The position numbers and the translations under genes were made by a program. A stretch of DNA of 14,221 nucleotides. It comes from JAVXAG01 sp036660615. GTDB taxonomy: Bacteria > Bacillota > Clostridia > Peptostreptococcales > Anaerovoracaceae. How positions within the stretch are numbered: the first letter of the stretch is position 1; each line of letters begins with the position of its first letter. The notes under the pieces are model-generated. The model was not told the origin of the DNA, made no database searches, and saw nothing but the letters and a program-made list of their open reading frames with translations. Of the stretch, positions 1-7,460 are shown in pieces. The DNA lies in assembly GCA_036660615.1 (NCBI GenBank), contig JAVXAG010000043.1, forward strand, positions 1 to 14,221, read 5' to 3'.

Positions 1-6
1 TATGTA

Positions 7-29
7 AAAATCCCCCCAATGTGGATTTT
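7..29 (-). terminator. Possible weak terminator after the DHHW gene
   Basis: On the minus strand AAAATCC (23-29) pairs with GGATTTT (7-13) around a nine-base loop, followed by a short T-run. It starts about 37 bases after the DHHW stop. The stem has only two G-C pairs and the window ends here, so the call is tentative. Confidence 0.4.
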
Positions 30-66
30 GGTGTCTACCAATCTCCACGCTGGAAGGATTATGTCA

Positions 67-1215
67 TTACTGAAGAATTCCCCATTGACTGTTTAGGGAA
101 GTTAAATTTTTGTCTGAGATAAGGTTAGCCATGTTGTACAATACCAGCACGTCGGTAACCTGATTCTTTTTTACATAATCCGTCATATTTCCCCTAAAAT
201 ATCTAAGGTCAACCATGACGATCTTTTCATAGTCCTTTGCTATATATGGCACAAAACTATTTGCAAATGAGTCCTTTACTAGTAGTAGAGTTTTTCCATT
301 TTTTACTCCACCAGTTATTTCTACATTTCCGTAATTTCCACCAAGGAATACTGCGTACTTATCTTTTTTCTCCAAAGCCGAATAGTCATAAATGCCCTTT
401 AACTTTTTGCCATCTGCCATTACATTGTACTTTGTGTCGTCTTGATAGATGTCAATTTGGTCATAAGCTGAGTTGTTCAGGAGGACTTTTGAGTAAAGAG
501 TTCCTCTAAACTTGTCGGTGGCTTTCTTCAAAGTTACTTTATCCTTGTTTTTCAAAGAGTCATTACTGTGACTCCACTGCTCATATGCTATTCCTGCCCC
601 CTTAGTAGTCCAGTGGTGGTCTGTTTTGTAATAAATGTACTGGTCGTTAGCCTCCATAAGTTTTTCTCTCAAATCCACAACGTTGTATTTTTCCAGTTGC
701 GCCTTTCCATAATCTATGGCACTGTTTTCATCAAATGGCGATGCGAATCTCGGCAACTTATCCTTTAGAATAAGGCTCGCTGTTGGGACTGGCATAAACG
801 ACATATTTTTTTCCGGTATGTTCTTCAATAGGCTATCAAAAAATGTTTTTATTTCATTGACATTCTTCTTATATAACTCTTGGTCAACATCTTGTGCAGT
901 AATTTTTTCGATATAATAGTCATCTTTGCACAGATAAACTCCTGCCACATCTTTACTGAACATGGCTAGTTTTGCCTTGGTTTTTATCTGTATCCAATTT
1001 TCTCTAAATAGAAATTGGTCATTTACATAATTCTCAAAGTTTTTCTCATAGGTTCCTGAAATCACGTTGTCCACGCTGAACTTTGGTATTTCTTGTAAGT
1101 ACCTATTTTCATTGTCTGAGAATGACTTGTCTTTTGCAAAAATAGTTCCAATAGAAAGGAACAGTATAACTGCAACAAACAGTACTACAATTGTAATATT
1201 ATCTTTGTTTTTCAT
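67..1215 (-). CDS. DHHW family protein (AlgX/AlgJ-like SGNH acyltransferase/esterase)
   Basis: Predicted membrane-anchored extracytoplasmic protein of 382 residues that works with an MBOAT protein to place acyl (usually acetyl) groups on a surface polysaccharide. One N-terminal transmembrane helix (about residues 8-27) is followed by an exported domain. Seen directly: the family-naming motif DHHW at 199-202 and a KDSFANSF block at 314-321. By comparison with AlgX/AlgJ proteins, Asp199 and His201 should pair with nucleophile Ser316, so the catalytic set looks intact. The ATG is preceded by AAGGAAGG at good spacing. It is the last gene of the six-gene unit, 15 bases after the MBOAT gene, the usual partner of this family. 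Family and partnership are confident; the polymer modified is not visible. Confidence 0.9.
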   Translation of the reverse strand: MKNKDNITIVVLFVAVILFLSIGTIFAKDKSFSDNENRYLQEIPKFSVDNVISGTYEKNFENYVNDQFLFRENWIQIKTKAKLAMFSKDVAGVYLCKDDYYIEKITAQDVDQELYKKNVNEIKTFFDSLLKNIPEKNMSFMPVPTASLILKDKLPRFASPFDENSAIDYGKAQLEKYNVVDLREKLMEANDQYIYYKTDHHWTTKGAGIAYEQWSHSNDSLKNKDKVTLKKATDKFRGTLYSKVLLNNSAYDQIDIYQDDTKYNVMADGKKLKGIYDYSALEKKDKYAVFLGGNYGNVEITGGVKNGKTLLLVKDSFANSFVPYIAKDYEKIVMVDLRYFRGNMTDYVKKNQVTDVLVLYNMANLISDKNLTSLNSQWGILQ

Positions 1216-1230
1216 AGTGTCCTTCCTTTC

Positions 1231-2646
1231 TTAGAATCTAAAATACAAAAATGGGTTATAAGTGTCACTGACCAAGAATGAAATCGATATAATCAATATA
1301 GCCAAATAGAATACATTTTTAATAATAATGTATAATACTGGTTTTTCCTCTAGTCTTGACATAATACTCATTGCCACTTTCTTTGGAATGTCCGTAGAAG
1401 CAAAGATAAGGATAATTAATACAGCCAAGTTGGTGATAATCAAATATAGTGACTGATTATCCACTATGTTGCCCACGTTGACTAACGCCATAAAGTATCC
1501 ACCCATTCGCCCCATATCAGTTATGGCAAAGATTACCCATCCTAATACGATAAGCACTAGAGCATATGCCCTTGAAATTACTTCTGGTGCTTCCTCAAGT
1601 TTCTTTAATAAGAAAACTTTTTCTATTATCAAAATCACTCCAAAATACAATCCCCAGAGCAAAAAGTTCCAACTTGCTCCATGCCAAAGTCCTGTAAGTC
1701 CCCAAACTATAAAGATATTGAAGATTTGACGAGCTGTGCCTTTCCTATTTCCTCCAAGAGGAACATACACATATTCTTTGAACCATGTACTAAGGGAAAT
1801 ATGCCATCTTCTCCAAAACTCTGTAATGCTCTTTGACATATAAGGATAGTTGAAGTTTTCGTCAAACTCAAAACCTAGTATTTTGCCAAGTCCGATTGCC
1901 ATATCGGAGTATCCCGAAAAGTCAAAGTAAATTTGGAATGTAAATGCCAATGCACCCAGCCAAGCTGTAGCCATTGGTAAATCTGCTGTTGGTATTATGT
2001 TGATTTGATCCCACAAAGCTCCAATTTGGTTAGCAAGCAAAACTTTTTTGCCAAGGCCTATTATAAACCTTCTTACTCCGTTTGCAATCTGATCAAAATC
2101 TCTGCCTCTGTGATTTAGTTGTTCTTCAATGGTAATATACCTTACTATTGGCCCTGCAATCAGCTGTGGGAATAAAGTAACGTATGTTCCAAAATTTATG
2201 ATGTTTTTTTGAACTTTTACCTGTCCTCGATAAACGTCGATGACGTATGACATAGTCTGGAAAGTGTAGAAGGAAATTCCAATAGGAAGTGCCAGCTCTA
2301 TCATTCCAAATGATGTGGCAAAAGCGTTATTAATATTTTCTAGTATAAAGTCCGTATATTTAAAGTATCCTAATATCCCAATATTGCCTACAACAGATAC
2401 AATAAGCATAAGTCTTGAAAACTTATGCTTATCTCTGCTTTTAAATTTATCAATTATCACGCCGCTTGCATAGTTGAATAGTATTGAAAAAATCATTACT
2501 ACAATGTATTGAGGCTCGCCCCAACCATAAAAAACCAAACTTGCGACCAGTAACAGTAAATTTCTACAAGGAGTTGGGCACAAACAATATGTGCCCAAAA
2601 CTATTGGTAAAAATACAAATAGAAATACTGTGCTGCTAAAAACCAT
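1231..2646 (-). CDS. MBOAT family O-acyltransferase (AlgI/DltB/PatA-like)
   Basis: Polytopic membrane protein of 471 residues, normal length for AlgI-type MBOAT proteins, which pass an acyl group from a cytoplasmic donor across the membrane to an extracytoplasmic acceptor. Hallmarks seen: QLIAGPIVRY at 161-170, the FWRRWHISLSTWFKEYVY region at 277-294, YVPLGGNRKG, and GLTGLWHGASWN at 316-327, whose His322 is the expected catalytic histidine. The C-terminal YNPFLYFRF ending is typical of the clostridial branch. The start has GAGGAG seven bases upstream. It lies between the transglutaminase-like gene (18-base gap) and the DHHW gene (15-base gap). No D-alanylation genes (dltA, dltC, dltD) are nearby, so polysaccharide or peptidoglycan acetylation is likelier than teichoic acid D-alanylation. 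That substrate assignment is inference. Confidence 0.93.
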   Translation of the reverse strand: MVFSSTVFLFVFLPIVLGTYCLCPTPCRNLLLLVASLVFYGWGEPQYIVVMIFSILFNYASGVIIDKFKSRDKHKFSRLMLIVSVVGNIGILGYFKYTDFILENINNAFATSFGMIELALPIGISFYTFQTMSYVIDVYRGQVKVQKNIINFGTYVTLFPQLIAGPIVRYITIEEQLNHRGRDFDQIANGVRRFIIGLGKKVLLANQIGALWDQINIIPTADLPMATAWLGALAFTFQIYFDFSGYSDMAIGLGKILGFEFDENFNYPYMSKSITEFWRRWHISLSTWFKEYVYVPLGGNRKGTARQIFNIFIVWGLTGLWHGASWNFLLWGLYFGVILIIEKVFLLKKLEEAPEVISRAYALVLIVLGWVIFAITDMGRMGGYFMALVNVGNIVDNQSLYLIITNLAVLIILIFASTDIPKKVAMSIMSRLEEKPVLYIIIKNVFYLAILIISISFLVSDTYNPFLYFRF

Positions 2647-2664
2647 AGCCTATCTCCTCAAATT

Positions 2665-3696
2665 TTATTTACTCATTGCCTTGTCGATTGCTTCTTGTAG
2701 CTTCTGGATTATTTTGTCGTTATCTGCTCCAATGTCGCCACCGCCATCGTTAACTATTGAAACTGAGTATATTGTCTTTTGTCCTATAGCATAAACTGTT
2801 CCAGTGTATACTGATGTTGTTCCCGTTGCAAATTGGCTGTTGATAAAATCAGCATTGGATGTAGTGTATCCTGTTGCATCTTCTAGTGTAAAGGAAATCT
2901 TGGATTTTCTATCGTTCATTCCTTCTTTTATCAAAGCTGGGATTTCATAAATGTTCTTTAATGCTTTTGCATTATTTAATACGTAACAGTATTTTGTTCC
3001 ATTAGCTGCAGGAATTGCTTCATGATCCCAAGTATATGTACCATCATCTTTTACCGAGTCTGGAACGTTGAAACATGTATATCCTGGCTGTCCCTTTGAT
3101 CCGCCGTCAAAAGTTACGTCTGCGTGATACCATTCGTCGTCTAGTTTTACGACATTCCAAGCATGTTCTCCGCTTGCTGTTGAGTGTATTATCTTACAAT
3201 CAATTCCCAAAATATCCATAAATAGTTTAAATGTTGTTGCATTACCAACACAAATTGCTTGATGGAATTTTAGCACGCCATATGGTAAATGGCTTACTTC
3301 TTGCCCCATATTAATTGGCGCTAAGTTGTCATTATTAAAATAAACGTAATTTACTTGCCAATCATATATAGCTTTCTCTTTTTCGTAATCAGTCATACCA
3401 TCTTTTATGTTATCTTTTACTACTTTTTTTGCTGTGTCCAAAACAAATAAGTCTTGTTCGTTTAATCCATCTGTTTTGCCACTCTTATATGCTTCAACAA
3501 CTGCTGTGTCGTCCCATACCTCGTGTACTTGTGTATTTGTACCTATATACTGAGCTAGGCTGTCTGCAAGTTTGCTGTTCTGGAAGAACAATCCTGCCAT
3601 GCCCACTAGTAATAAGATTTGTACTGTAACGGCTGTTCCAATTAGGAACTTCTTCATATCTCTCTTTTTCCCTGTTGTTTCCACTTTTGTTTCCAC
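2665..3696 (-). CDS. Membrane-anchored transglutaminase-like domain protein
   Basis: Protein of 343 residues with a short basic N terminus, one transmembrane helix (about 16-37) and an exported transglutaminase/protease-like core. A plausible catalytic triad is visible in the right order: Cys149 in AICVGNATTF, His178 in GEHAWNVV and Asp193 in WYHADVTFD. Bacterial members usually act as cysteine peptidases or peptide cross-linkers at the cell surface; which applies here cannot be told. The C-terminal 80 residues (Ig-like or unknown) are not recognised. The start is GTG with GAGG eight bases upstream. An ATG thirteen codons later (position 3657) is the alternative but has a weaker site. The gene sits 18 bases after the DUF4358 lipoprotein and 18 before the MBOAT gene, which suggests a role in the same envelope module. 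Confidence 0.85.
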   Translation of the reverse strand: METKVETTGKKRDMKKFLIGTAVTVQILLLVGMAGLFFQNSKLADSLAQYIGTNTQVHEVWDDTAVVEAYKSGKTDGLNEQDLFVLDTAKKVVKDNIKDGMTDYEKEKAIYDWQVNYVYFNNDNLAPINMGQEVSHLPYGVLKFHQAICVGNATTFKLFMDILGIDCKIIHSTASGEHAWNVVKLDDEWYHADVTFDGGSKGQPGYTCFNVPDSVKDDGTYTWDHEAIPAANGTKYCYVLNNAKALKNIYEIPALIKEGMNDRKSKISFTLEDATGYTTSNADFINSQFATGTTSVYTGTVYAIGQKTIYSVSIVNDGGGDIGADNDKIIQKLQEAIDKAMSK

Positions 3697-3700
3697 TTTT
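3677..3700 (-). repeat. Perfect tandem 12-base repeat across the GTG start
   Basis: AAAAGTGGAAAC occurs twice back to back on the minus strand. Each copy holds a GTG in the same frame, so the transglutaminase-like protein begins Met-Glu-Thr-Lys followed by Val-Glu-Thr. Only the first GTG is at normal spacing from the GAGG site. Loss or gain of one unit changes the N terminus by four codons without a frameshift. Confidence 0.8.
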
Positions 3701-3714
3701 CTTACCTCTTTTCT

Positions 3715-4200
3715 TTAACTTATTGCTGTTCTTATTGCTGCTTCTATTGCATCTACATTCTCATTGATAATCAATGCAACATATTGTTTATGAACTATAA
3801 CTTTTCCACTCTCCAATTTTTTTACTTCATCTGGTTTATACCCTGTGAAGTCTTTAATTCTCTTTTGGATTCTTGCTTGCATATAGCCCTTTGCGTCTGC
3901 CATTTCTTTGTCGCTCTTTACATGAACGATAGAAATCTCATCTGCTAATCCCCCAGTTGCTGCATATGAAATGCCTCCGTCAACTACGTTTTTCATTGGA
4001 AAATTGTATAATGTTTCGAAGTTTTTTTCATATATATCTTCTCCATATACAACCGTTGTGTCCATCTTTGTGTCCACCTGTTCTAGCACTTTGCTCAAAA
4101 CTTCTTTGCATTTGACCCCTGTGTCAACTTCTTTTCCACAGCCGACCAAGGATGTAACCAGCAAAAGTGCTACTAATAGCGCTACCCCTGTTTTCTTCAT
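3715..4200 (-). CDS. DUF4358 domain lipoprotein
   Basis: Small exported lipoprotein of 161 residues. The signal peptide ends in a lipobox, LVGC, with lipidated Cys21, so the mature protein should be anchored to the outer face of the membrane. The rest resembles DUF4358 proteins, which are common in Clostridia and have no established function. Recognition rests on overall pattern (a KGYMQARIQKRIKDFTGY helix, then a two-strand end with KVIVHKQYVALII), not on a catalytic motif; none is visible. GGAAGGAG precedes the ATG. It follows the kinase gene by 32 bases and precedes the transglutaminase-like gene by 18. A role as accessory subunit of the acylation machinery or as a ligand sensor for the kinase is possible but is inference. 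Confidence 0.8.
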   Translation of the reverse strand: MKKTGVALLVALLLVTSLVGCGKEVDTGVKCKEVLSKVLEQVDTKMDTTVVYGEDIYEKNFETLYNFPMKNVVDGGISYAATGGLADEISIVHVKSDKEMADAKGYMQARIQKRIKDFTGYKPDEVKKLESGKVIVHKQYVALIINENVDAIEAAIRTAIS

Positions 4201-4232
4201 TCTTCTCTCTCCTTCCCCTTTTTTTATTTATC

Positions 4233-5630
4233 TTATTTCTTAGTCAAAAACGTTATCTCGGTACAGTAGTCTTTTTCTGTCTCGCTTATTTCAAACTTTC
4301 CTTTTAAATCATTACATATTTTTTGGCAAGTTTTTATACCAATTCGAGTACTCTCAACTTTGTCTGCTCCTTTAGATTTTTTATTGGAAATTTTTATTCT
4401 TATTTTATTATTATCCATTTCCAATATCACTGAAATCGGATTTTGTTTATCTGCATATTTTATTATATTTGAAAAAACATTATCAAATACTCTGCGTAAA
4501 TATGTTATTTCAGTTTTTACAATACAACCTTCTGGGCAGAGATTAATCTGTTGGTCTACATTGAATCCACAACTATAAAGTTCTACTATATGCTCTCCTA
4601 GTATCTGCTCAAATAAAATGTTTGCGTCAACTTCTTCCAGTTTCAAATCATTTTCTTGGTTTCCAAACACTAGGAAATATTGAAATAGTTTATCTGATAA
4701 GTCTTTTAATTGAAAAGCTTTATCTCTGCAAGTCGTTATGTATCTGTCCAATTCTTCTTCTGATTGATATTTTTTTCCATCTATTATATCCAAATATCCA
4801 ATCAATGAAGTAAGTGGCGTCCTTATATCGTGGGACATTGCCGTAATCAGTTTACAGTTGGCGTCCCATGCTTCCTGCTCGTTTTCTAGTTTTTCAATTA
4901 CTGACTTTCTCATTTCGTCAACGCCTATGGAAAGTGAAGTGATTTCATCATTGTTGCGTATTGTTATTGTTCTGCCAAGATCACCTTCACTGATGTCTTT
5001 TACTTGTCTTGAAAGTCTAATGACTCGCTTCGTAATAAATCTATTGTAAATTAGAATCGTACTGAGCAATGTCAAAAAACAAAGTATCAGTCTTGAAGTT
5101 TCCATTATTTCGATGAATCTTGTTTCTGAGTAGTCATCGATAAAAACATAAAACCTTCCATCATCAAATTTAACAATCCTATTTTTTACATCTTCTTGAA
5201 ACAATGGAATTGGGTCATTATCAATAGTCTCTAATGGTTTATCTGCCGAATTCGCCTGTGCTCCTGCATTACCACTTGTTATTTTTTTCATAGTCCCCGA
5301 ATCTCCACTTTCACCCCAGAGGGCTGATTCAAAAAAATTGTTGTTATGTGTATATACAGAAAGGTAAGCATATTTATTTTCTACAACCCATTTGTTCAGC
5401 TTCTTTCCGTCTTCTACCTTTACGTCATTATCCGCTATATACTGTTTTAAATCTATATATAGGTTGTCAATTCGCTCTTTTATATTGGCTTCGCTATAAT
5501 AATGATTTTGTACAATGTGATCTGTAGCTGAACCGATTAAAAAATACACCCCTACCATAAACACTACGCCCAATATGATGACTGTAGTCATTTTTATGTT
5601 TAATGAAACATATCTCTTTTCTTTATTCAA
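4233..5630 (-). CDS. Sensor histidine kinase, HAMP and HisKA type
   Basis: Membrane sensor kinase of 465 residues, partner of the response regulator just upstream. Layout: TM1 about 14-34, an extracytoplasmic sensor region of about 145 residues, TM2 about 179-197, HAMP about 198-250, HisKA with phospho-acceptor His267 in SHDIRTPLTSL, then an ATP-binding domain with an N-box at 383-390 (Asn388, Asn384). The usual DxGxG box is missing; the region reads SNKKSKGAD, and the later G-box is STRIGIKTC rather than STGIGL. Related clostridial kinases have similarly reduced lids, so activity is likely but not certain. The start is TTG, overlapping the last eight bases of the regulator gene, with AAAGGG upstream; the next in-frame ATG (codon 14) has no visible binding site. 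The signal sensed is unknown. Confidence 0.92.
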   Translation of the reverse strand: MNKEKRYVSLNIKMTTVIILGVVFMVGVYFLIGSATDHIVQNHYYSEANIKERIDNLYIDLKQYIADNDVKVEDGKKLNKWVVENKYAYLSVYTHNNNFFESALWGESGDSGTMKKITSGNAGAQANSADKPLETIDNDPIPLFQEDVKNRIVKFDDGRFYVFIDDYSETRFIEIMETSRLILCFLTLLSTILIYNRFITKRVIRLSRQVKDISEGDLGRTITIRNNDEITSLSIGVDEMRKSVIEKLENEQEAWDANCKLITAMSHDIRTPLTSLIGYLDIIDGKKYQSEEELDRYITTCRDKAFQLKDLSDKLFQYFLVFGNQENDLKLEEVDANILFEQILGEHIVELYSCGFNVDQQINLCPEGCIVKTEITYLRRVFDNVFSNIIKYADKQNPISVILEMDNNKIRIKISNKKSKGADKVESTRIGIKTCQKICNDLKGKFEISETEKDYCTEITFLTKK

Positions 5631-6324
5631 CTTTATATCCCTTTCCCCAAATTGTTTTTATTATCTGCGGATGATTGGCATCTTCTTCAAGCTTTTTTCG
5701 CAAGTTCAAAATGTGAACCATAATTGTGTTGGCTGCAGAAGGCAAATATTTTTCTCCCCATACGCCTTCGTACAGTTCTTTGGCATCTACTATTTTCCCC
5801 CTGTTGTCTATGAAATAATGAAGTATCTCATATTCTTTATCTGTCAAGTTAACTCTCTCTTCATCTCTAAATACTGATCTTTTTTCTTCGTTAATTATGA
5901 TATTCTCACCCAACACCTTGGTCCTCTTTCCTGTTGCCTTAACGTTATACTCTGTATATCGTCTAAGCAAGGATTTTACTTTCATGAGAAGTTCTGTCTG
6001 TGAAAATGGTTTTACTAGATAATCATCTCCACCTTCAGTGTAGGCCACCACCTTATCCTGTTCTTGGGACTTGGCTGTAAGAAACAACACTGGGATTTGG
6101 GAAAACTCTCTTAACTTTGCACAAACTTCCACCCCTGACAAGCCTGGCATCATTATATCAAGTATAACCAATTCTATTAATTTGTCTTTTTCGGCATATT
6201 CCATGGCCATCTCGCCGTTTTCGGCTTCCAAAATTTCGTAGCCCTCACTGCCTAGTAAAACACTGAGTACTTCTCGAATATTTGGATCGTCATCGACAAC
6301 CAGTATCCTTTGTTTCTTTTCCAT
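5623..6324 (-). CDS. OmpR/PhoB family response regulator
   Basis: Two-component DNA-binding regulator of 233 residues, normal length. The receiver domain (about 5-118) has the acidic pocket Asp11-Asp12-Asp13, phospho-acceptor Asp56 in LDIMMPG, Thr83 and Lys105 in LVKPF. A winged-helix DNA-binding domain follows (about 130-232), with YEILHYFIDNRGKIV and the closing motif TIWGKGYKVE. The ATG has AGGAG seven bases upstream. It is first in a six-gene unit, and its coding end overlaps the kinase start, so the two are translationally coupled. A tandem TTCTTAA repeat before its promoter suggests autoregulation. It should control the downstream lipoprotein, transglutaminase-like, MBOAT and DHHW genes through the shared transcript. 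The exact regulon name cannot be read from sequence. Confidence 0.95.
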   Translation of the reverse strand: MEKKQRILVVDDDPNIREVLSVLLGSEGYEILEAENGEMAMEYAEKDKLIELVILDIMMPGLSGVEVCAKLREFSQIPVLFLTAKSQEQDKVVAYTEGGDDYLVKPFSQTELLMKVKSLLRRYTEYNVKATGKRTKVLGENIIINEEKRSVFRDEERVNLTDKEYEILHYFIDNRGKIVDAKELYEGVWGEKYLPSAANTIMVHILNLRKKLEEDANHPQIIKTIWGKGYKVE

Positions 6325-6380
6325 TTTTTTCTCCTGAATTCTCTTTAATTCCCTTTTGCTACATCATTGTATAACTTTAT

Positions 6381-6386
6381 ATTATA
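6381..6386 (-). promoter_or_regulatory. -10 box of the response-regulator operon promoter
   Basis: Consensus TATAAT on the minus strand, leaving a leader of about 50 bases before the response-regulator ATG. At 17-base spacing the -35 position reads AATCCA, far from TTGACA. A good -10 with a poor -35 suits an activator-dependent promoter. Confidence 0.6.
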
Positions 6387-6409
6387 AAAAAATAGGGTTT
6401 TTCTGGATT

Positions 6410-6426
6410 TTAAGAATTATTAAGAA
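6410..6426 (-). promoter_or_regulatory. Tandem TTCTTAA repeat, candidate response-regulator operator
   Basis: Two TTCTTAA copies start 10 bases apart on the minus strand, about one helical turn, and end directly against the poor -35 position. OmpR/PhoB-type regulators typically bind direct repeats with 10 to 11 base spacing in this place. That the encoded regulator binds here is inference. Confidence 0.45.
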
Positions 6427-6459
6427 CATACTTTACTTGACAGGCTGATAATTAAAAGA

Positions 6460-6483
6460 GGCGTCAACTCTTATATTGACGCC
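6460..6483 (-). terminator. Hairpin terminator after the VOC gene
   Basis: On the minus strand, GGCGTCAA and TTGACGCC form an 8-base-pair stem around an 8-base loop, followed by TCTTTTAATTAT. It begins seven bases after the VOC stop codon and ends the GntR-ABC-VOC unit. The T-tract is imperfect, so some readthrough into the next operon is possible. Confidence 0.7.
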
Positions 6484-6489
6484 GTTTCT

Positions 6490-6858
6490 CTACCTAGTTG
6501 GTACGATTTCCATCCAATAACCATCTGGATCCTCTATAAAATAAATACCCATTTTTTCGTTTTCCATACATATCCAATTATTCTCTTTGTGAAAGTCATA
6601 GGCCTTGTTGTAGTCATCTACTCTAAATCCAATATGGCTTTCGTTATCTCCCAAATCGTACGGTTCTTTTCTCTCTTTATACCAAGTCAATTCCAATTGG
6701 CAATGACCATTGTCTGTACCCATAAACACAATCTTATAGGAACCATCTTCGCCCTCTATTCTTCTTATTTCTTTTAGCCCCAATGCTTTTTCATAAAAAT
6801 CCATCGACTTTTCCAGATTAAAAACTGTTATACAACTATGATACATCTCAAATTTCAT
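6490..6858 (-). CDS. VOC superfamily (glyoxalase I/bleomycin-resistance fold) protein
   Basis: Protein of 122 residues made of two beta-alpha-beta-beta-beta units, the size of glyoxalase I, fosfomycin thiol-transferase or bleomycin-binding proteins. Counting from this start, candidate metal ligands fall at the four standard positions: His7 (MYHSCITV), Glu56 (CQLELTW), His75 (ESHIGFRV) and Glu117 (YWMEIVP). That is the glyoxalase I ligand pattern and argues for a metalloenzyme, not just a binding protein. The substrate is not determinable. I chose the ATG at 6858 over the TTG at 6861 because GAGGTG would be only two bases from the TTG but five from the ATG. The ATG overlaps the permease stop (TGATG), so the two genes are translationally coupled. 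This pairing suggests a role linked to what the ABC transporter exports. Confidence 0.85.
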   Translation of the reverse strand: MKFEMYHSCITVFNLEKSMDFYEKALGLKEIRRIEGEDGSYKIVFMGTDNGHCQLELTWYKERKEPYDLGDNESHIGFRVDDYNKAYDFHKENNWICMENEKMGIYFIEDPDGYWMEIVPTR

Positions 6859-7460
6859 CAATTCACCTCGTTATTATATACTCTTATAGAAATTTTTATT
6901 GATATAAGGTTTGCTATGGCTATAACCACTGTTGCTATTATCAGGAATAACCCGATGCTAATGTCCAAGTTGGCCTTAGCTATGAGCCCTGTAACTCCAA
7001 CTGTAAATACCACTGTTATTAGCACAAATAGCATTCTACCTTTTTCGACTCCAAGTTTTAATATAATAGGCAAGTTTAGTGCTTCAACAAAAGCCGCTAG
7101 TAAAAAAACGATGTACAGTGTTCCAATCCCCTCAATCAAATCTGTCCCCTCTATTATACCATAAACTGTTCTCGCAATCATCGCTATTATTGTCATTCCA
7201 AATGTTACTACATACCCCACTATGTATTTGCTCATAACCAATTCTTCTTTTCCATAAGGCATCATGCTGGCCATTTTCTTCCACTTTGATCTTTCATCGT
7301 ATCCAATTGTGGTTATCGGCATCATCGACGCATACATTATTGCAAATGCGCTTAAATATCCTCCTGGGATAATACTAAACACTACCATCATAACCAAGAA
7401 TAATTTTAGTTGTTTTGATAGTACATAAAAATCTTTAAGTAATAATCCTTTCATTACCAT
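6858..7460 (-). CDS. ABC-2 type transporter permease
   Basis: Integral membrane protein of 200 residues with about six hydrophobic segments and no soluble domain, matching the short ABC-2 permeases that pair with YtrB-like ATPases. The MKGLLLKDFYVL opening and the conserved cytoplasmic stretch GYDERSKWKKMASMMPYGKEELVMSKY (about 73-99) between early helices are typical of this family. It should dimerise and work with the ATPase encoded upstream as an exporter or membrane-stress transporter. The start is uncertain by two codons: the ATG at 7460 has a GGGGG run four bases away, while the ATG at 7454 overlaps the ATPase stop as TAATG and gives the usual family N terminus. Its stop overlaps the VOC start. 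Substrate unknown. Confidence 0.87.
   Translation of the reverse strand: MVMKGLLLKDFYVLSKQLKLFLVMMVVFSIIPGGYLSAFAIMYASMMPITTIGYDERSKWKKMASMMPYGKEELVMSKYIVGYVVTFGMTIIAMIARTVYGIIEGTDLIEGIGTLYIVFLLAAFVEALNLPIILKLGVEKGRMLFVLITVVFTVGVTGLIAKANLDISIGLFLIIATVVIAIANLISIKISIRVYNNEVN

Noticed and set aside
1231..4200. Teichoic acid D-alanylation (dlt) operon
   Set aside because: The MBOAT protein could suggest DltB, but no dltA, dltC or dltD is present and the partner is a DHHW protein, which points to acyl transfer of the AlgI type.
6859..6861. TTG at 6861 as the VOC start
   Set aside because: It is only two bases from the GAGGTG site, while the ATG at 6858 has workable spacing and overlaps the permease stop.
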